DNA of 8,430 bases from JBOGGN01 sp050744165 (lineage in GTDB: Bacteria; Actinomycetota; Acidimicrobiia; Acidimicrobiales; Palsa-688): assembly GCA_050744165.1 (NCBI GenBank), contig JBOGGN010000220.1, positions 1 to 8,430 on the forward strand. The letters are read 5' to 3'. This document shows positions 5,579 through 8,430 of this stretch, in pieces (positions within the stretch are counted from its first letter, which is position 1; every line of letters begins with the position of its first letter). The position numbers were made by a program, and so were the translations under genes. The notes under the pieces are model-generated. The model was not told where the DNA came from and did no database searches. It saw only the letters and a program-made list of their open reading frames with translations.

Positions 5579-5607
5579 TTCGGAAAACCGATCTGAGAGG
5601 TTACCAT
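5579..5607 (+). promoter_or_regulatory. Weak candidate promoter for yloV, overlapping an rpmB -10 candidate
   Basis: TTCGGA (5579-5584) and TACCAT (5602-5607) are separated by exactly 17 bp. The predicted transcript start falls about 4 bases before ATG 5618, implying a nearly leaderless message. This would fit the lack of a good Shine-Dalgarno there. On the opposite strand TAACCT (5603-5598) could be the -10 for rpmB, so the two -10 elements would overlap in the palindrome-like GGTTACC. Matches to consensus are modest. Confidence 0.3.
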
Positions 5608-5617
5608 CGCCGCCGGT

Positions 5618-5716
5618 ATGGGGACGCTGGAGCGCCTCGGGGCCGACGATCTGGCGTCGGTCGTGGTCGCCTACCGGGACGTCTTGCGCCGCCACCAGAA
5701 GGCGATCAACCGTTGA
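5618..5716 (+). other. Frame-shifted N-terminal piece of yloV (32 codons)
   Basis: ATG 5618 opens a 32-codon frame ending in TGA at 5714-5716. Its last residues, YRDVLRRHQKAINR, are what family members carry immediately before LNVYPVPDGDTGTN, but that continuation lies in the -1 frame starting with TTG at 5713. One extra base (for example CGTTTGAAC in place of CGTTGAAC) would join them into a normal protein. Options are a base missing from the assembly, a true frameshift mutation, or restart on the TTGA overlap. There is no classical slippery heptamer. ATG 5618 has only a poor, distant GAGAGG upstream. Confidence 0.75.
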
Positions 5717-7431
5717 ACGTCTATCCGGTACCTGACGGCGATACCGGCACCAACATGGCCTTGACCCTGGAGTCGGTCGTCGCGGAGCTGCCCGACCCTT
5801 CCCAGTCCGACCTGGCGGCGGTGTGTGCCGCCGTCAGCCACGGCTCGCTGATGGGAGCCCGTGGCAACTCGGGCGTCATCCTGTCGCAGATCCTGCGAGG
5901 GATTGCCGAGGCGTTTCGGGACACCGCTTCGGGCGGTCAAGACGCGGGCGAGGACGAGGGCGCTGTCGGGGATGCGGGCGGTGTCGGGGATGCGGCCGAG
6001 GGCGGGGGCGCGGGCGGAGGCGGGGGAGCCACGGTTGCCGACGCCTTGGCCCGGGCGTGCGCCGGTGCCTACCAGGCGGTGCAGCGGCCGGTCGAGGGGA
6101 CCATCCTGTCGGTCGTCAAGGCGGCCTCGGCGGCCGCAACCGCCAGCCGGGGCGCGTCGCTGATCGAGGTGCTCGACGCCGCCCGGGCGGCCGCGGCTGA
6201 CGCCCTGGCGGCCACCCCCGACCAGCTGCCGGTGCTGAAGGCGGCCGGGGTGGTCGACGCCGGCGGCGCCGGGTTCTTGCTCTTGCTCGACGCATTCCTC
6301 TACCGATGCGCCGAACGGCCTCTGCCCGAGCCCGACGCTGAAGTGGACGTCGGTTCGGGGACCGCCGTCGGTACTGTCGGCACCGTCGGGGCCGTAGTCG
6401 GCAGACCCCGCAGGCCGGAGGCGCCCGCCGGGGCCAGCCACGACGCAGTCGACCTGCGCTACGAGGTCATGTACTTCCTTGACGCGCCCGACGCCGCGGT
6501 CGGCGCCTTCCGGCAGGCGTGGGCCGGCATCGGGGATTCCATCGTGGTGGTCGGCGGGGACGGAATGTACAACTGTCACATCCACACCAACGACATCGGC
6601 GCCGCACTCGAGGCGGCGCTGGACGCCGGCCGGCCTCGGGACATCCGGGTTACCGACCTGTTCGAGCAGGTAGAGGAGGAGCAGTGGGTCCGCCAGGCCG
6701 CGGCGGGCGGCCAGCCAGCGGCGGCCAGGCAGCCGCCCCGAGAGCTGGCAGGCCGGCAGCCGCCCCGAGAGCTGGCGGGTTGCGCCGTGGTGGCGGTGAC
6801 GACTGGTGACGGCGTGCGGGCGCTGTTCGCCTCCCTCGGAGTGCAGCAGTTCGTACCCGGCGGCCAAACCATGAACCCGTCCACTGCCGAGCTGCTGGCT
6901 GCCATCGACGCCGCTCCCGGCCAGGAGGTCGTCATCTTGCCCAACAACAAGAACATCATCCCGGTGGCCGAGCAGGCCGCCCGGGTGGCGGCCAAACCGG
7001 CGTCGGTGGTGCCCACCCGGGGCGTCACCGAGGGGTTGGCGGCGCTGATGGAGTACGACCCGGAGGCGACTGCGGAGGCCAACGCCATCGCCATGAGGAA
7101 GGCCGCGGCCCGGGTGGTGTCGGGCGAGGTCACGGTGGCCGTGCGCAGCGCCACTAGCGACGCCGGGCCGATCAACGCGGGCGACTTCCTCGGGCTGTCC
7201 GGCGGGACGATTGCAGTGGTGGCGCCCACCGTCGTCGAGGCCACCGAGGCTCTGCTGGCGAAGTTGCTCGATGGCCGGCACGAGATCGTCACCCTGATCG
7301 AAGGCGACGCCGCCACCAAGGCCGAAACCACCGCGATCGCCGACTGGCTCGGCGGCGCCCGTCCGGATCTCGCCGTCGAAGTCCACTCGGGCGGCCAGCC
7401 GCTGTACCCCTACCTCCTGTCGATCGAGTGA
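5713..7431 (+). CDS. yloV: DAK2-domain protein YloV, FakA-like fatty acid kinase
   Basis: This is a DhaL/DAK2-fold kinase of the YloV/FakA family. In Firmicutes FakA phosphorylates fatty acids bound by FakB; the substrate in this organism is inferred. From TTG 5713 the product is 572 residues. The N-terminal kinase domain shows DGDTGTNM (8-15, Mg-ATP site), SLMGARGNSGVILSQ (45-59), RPVEGTILSVVKAA and AGVVDAGGAGFLLLLDAF. The later part shows YEVMYFLDAP, VVVGGDGMYNCHIHTND, FVPGGQTMNPSTAELL, VVILPNNKNI, VVPTRGVTEGLAALMEYD and the C-terminal SGGQPLYPYLLSIE. It carries low-complexity Gly/Ala/Asp insertions (about residues 74-106 and 213-235) and a duplicated nonapeptide. The family's usual first helix lies in another frame just upstream (5618-5716), so the true start is unresolved. 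The stop overlaps the recG GTG start in GTGA, indicating translational coupling. The neighbouring rpmB and recG support the identification. Confidence 0.9.
   Translation: MNVYPVPDGDTGTNMALTLESVVAELPDPSQSDLAAVCAAVSHGSLMGARGNSGVILSQILRGIAEAFRDTASGGQDAGEDEGAVGDAGGVGDAAEGGGAGGGGGATVADALARACAGAYQAVQRPVEGTILSVVKAASAAATASRGASLIEVLDAARAAAADALAATPDQLPVLKAAGVVDAGGAGFLLLLDAFLYRCAERPLPEPDAEVDVGSGTAVGTVGTVGAVVGRPRRPEAPAGASHDAVDLRYEVMYFLDAPDAAVGAFRQAWAGIGDSIVVVGGDGMYNCHIHTNDIGAALEAALDAGRPRDIRVTDLFEQVEEEQWVRQAAAGGQPAAARQPPRELAGRQPPRELAGCAVVAVTTGDGVRALFASLGVQQFVPGGQTMNPSTAELLAAIDAAPGQEVVILPNNKNIIPVAEQAARVAAKPASVVPTRGVTEGLAALMEYDPEATAEANAIAMRKAAARVVSGEVTVAVRSATSDAGPINAGDFLGLSGGTIAVVAPTVVEATEALLAKLLDGRHEIVTLIEGDAATKAETTAIADWLGGARPDLAVEVHSGGQPLYPYLLSIE
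5962..6020 (+). repeat. 18-bp tandem repeat and Gly-rich run in yloV
   Basis: GTCGGGGATGCGG occurs twice 18 bp apart, encoding VGDAGG-VGDAAE, and runs into a poly-Gly stretch (GGGAGGGGGA). It fills a loop of the kinase domain between the SLMGARGNSG and VEGTILSV motifs. All units are multiples of three, so the frame is kept. Confidence 0.7.
6728..6781 (+). repeat. 27-bp in-frame tandem duplication in yloV
   Basis: A 22-base identical core at 6728-6749 recurs at 6755-6776 (period 27 bp), encoding RQPPRELAG twice. It lies in a linker before GCAVVAVTTGDGVRALF, the start of the C-terminal domain. The near-identity of the copies suggests a recent event. Confidence 0.85.
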
Positions 7432-8430
7432 CCGGCAAGACCCTCGTCTCCCTCGACCGGGTCGCCGTCGGGCGCATCGCCGGGGTGGGGGACAAAAAGC
7501 GCGACTCGCTCGCCGATGCCGGCATCAACACCGTGCTCGACCTGCTGACGCACTACCCCCGCCGGTACCTCGACCGCACCGCCCAGGCACCCATCGGCGA
7601 GCTGCAGGACGGGCACGAGGCGACCGTGGTGGCCCGGGTGCGGCGGGTCCGTGCCCGGCGGACCCGCAACGGGCGCAGCCTGGTCGACATCGACCTGTTC
7701 GACGGGTCGAGCTACCTGCACTGCAGCTTCTTCAATCAGCCCTGGCGGGCCAAACAGCTGGCCGAGGGCACCGACGTGGTGGTGTTCGGAAAGGTGGAGC
7801 GCTACCAGGGCCGGCGCCAGATGGTGAACCCGGTGGTCGACCTGGTGGGCGATCGCACCGGGCGCATCGTCCCCGTTTATCCCCAGTCGGAGAAGGCCGG
7901 GGTCATGACCTGGGAGTTGGCCTCCTTTGTCGACGACGCCCTGGATCGGCTCGATAAGCAGGGGGGCCTCGTCGACCCGCTCCCACGGACGTGGGTCGAC
8001 CGCCTGGACCTGGTTGACCGGACCTGGGCCATGCACCAGATCCACAACCCCGAGTCGTTCCCGGCCAAGGAAGCGGCTCGCAAACGGCTGGCGTTCGACG
8101 AGCTGTTCCGGTTGCAGATGATCCTGGTGATGCGCAAACGCGCCGTCGAGCGCCGGGCGGCAGGCATCCGCCACCAGGTCGGCGGGGGTCTGGTGGAGCG
8201 ATTCCTCGACGGCCTGCCGTTCCCCCTCACGGCGGCCCAGCGCCGCGCCATCGTGGAGGTCCAGGCCGACCTCGGTGGCCCCCACCCCATGCACCGGCTG
8301 CTTCAGGGCGACGTCGGGGCGGGCAAGACGGTGGTTGCCGTCGCCGCCCTCCTCACTGCTGTGGAGGGCGGCTACCAGGGGGCACTGATGGCGCCGACCG
8401 AGGTGCTGGCCGAACAGCACCACCTCGGGG
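7428..8430 (+). CDS. recG: ATP-dependent DNA helicase RecG, N-terminal part
   Basis: RecG is a superfamily 2 helicase that remodels stalled replication forks and branched recombination intermediates. About 334 codons are visible; the family is about 700 residues, so the gene runs off the window. The N-terminal wedge/OB region is present: GVGDKKRDSLADAGI (19-33), DLLTHYPRRYLDR (37-49), then strand-rich sequence with FFNQPWRAKQL, VFGKV and RIVPVYPQSEK. The helicase core begins with FPLTAAQRRAI (265-275), then Walker A GDVGAGKT (294-301) and MAPTEVLAEQH near the edge (motif Ia). GTG 7428 was chosen because it forms a GTGA overlap with the yloV stop and lies just before the conserved LDRVAVGRIAGVG start. 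There is no separate Shine-Dalgarno beyond the coupling. Long minus-strand frames over this gene are codon-bias shadows. Confidence 0.96.
   Translation, partial: MTGKTLVSLDRVAVGRIAGVGDKKRDSLADAGINTVLDLLTHYPRRYLDRTAQAPIGELQDGHEATVVARVRRVRARRTRNGRSLVDIDLFDGSSYLHCSFFNQPWRAKQLAEGTDVVVFGKVERYQGRRQMVNPVVDLVGDRTGRIVPVYPQSEKAGVMTWELASFVDDALDRLDKQGGLVDPLPRTWVDRLDLVDRTWAMHQIHNPESFPAKEAARKRLAFDELFRLQMILVMRKRAVERRAAGIRHQVGGGLVERFLDGLPFPLTAAQRRAIVEVQADLGGPHPMHRLLQGDVGAGKTVVAVAALLTAVEGGYQGALMAPTEVLAEQHHLG

Noticed and set aside
5705..5720. Programmed -1 ribosomal frameshift site in yloV
   Set aside because: There is no X-XXY-YYZ slippery heptamer and no obvious stimulatory structure; a missing base or a TTGA restart explains it more simply.
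5671..7386. 571-codon minus-strand frame antisense to yloV
   Set aside because: It mirrors the codon bias of yloV, whose family motifs are clear on the plus strand; no domain is seen in the antisense product.
7410..8423. 337-codon minus-strand frame antisense to recG
   Set aside because: It is a shadow of recG, which shows Walker A and other helicase motifs on the plus strand.

Overview
The window is high-GC bacterial DNA with dense genes, short intergenic gaps and many GTG/TTG starts. A GTP-type PEP carboxykinase, a BldC-like helix-turn-helix, a small zinc-ribbon protein of an actinobacterial type and the order rpmB / yloV / recG suggest a chromosomal segment of an actinobacterium, perhaps of the Acidimicrobiia. 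The class assignment is an inference from gene content and composition. No transposase, phage gene, CRISPR array, tRNA or rRNA was seen.

Layout. Positions 1-909 (minus strand) hold a likely two-gene operon: a small, strongly diverged cold-shock-domain protein (673-909) and then pckG (1-639, cut by the window edge before its P-loop). Positions 979-2702 (plus) hold thiL and thiD, overlapping by 10 bp; together they catalyse three ATP-dependent phosphorylations in thiamine diphosphate synthesis. A near-perfect 19-bp hairpin (2732-2775) separates thiD from a convergent zinc-ribbon gene (2853-3155, minus). Divergent from that, 3298-5319 (plus) encodes a 673-residue multidomain regulator: an N-terminal cobalamin-binding helical bundle and Rossmann module, a helical middle domain, a GAF domain and a C-terminal BldC/MerR-like DNA-binding domain. 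A second short hairpin (5326-5346) separates it from convergent rpmB (5366-5560, minus). Back-to-back with rpmB are yloV/fakA (5713-7431, plus) and recG (7428 to the edge, plus), overlapping by GTGA. The rpmB-yloV-recG neighbourhood resembles that of Bacillus and other bacteria.

The most interesting item is the cobalamin-GAF-HTH protein. Its domain order is the reverse of the B12 photoreceptor repressors CarH/LitR, in which the MerR domain is N-terminal, and its cobalamin motifs are altered. It looks like a one-component sensor-regulator with B12 and GAF inputs. The 142-bp region between it and the zinc-ribbon gene contains a 12-base degenerate direct repeat spaced by 33 bp that could be its operator.

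Two further patterns stand out. The conserved start of yloV is split by an apparent one-base frameshift at 5711-5716. Short tandem duplications recur: 48-bp period in thiL, 14-bp at the end of the zinc-ribbon gene, 18-bp and 27-bp in yloV. All those inside reading frames keep the frame.
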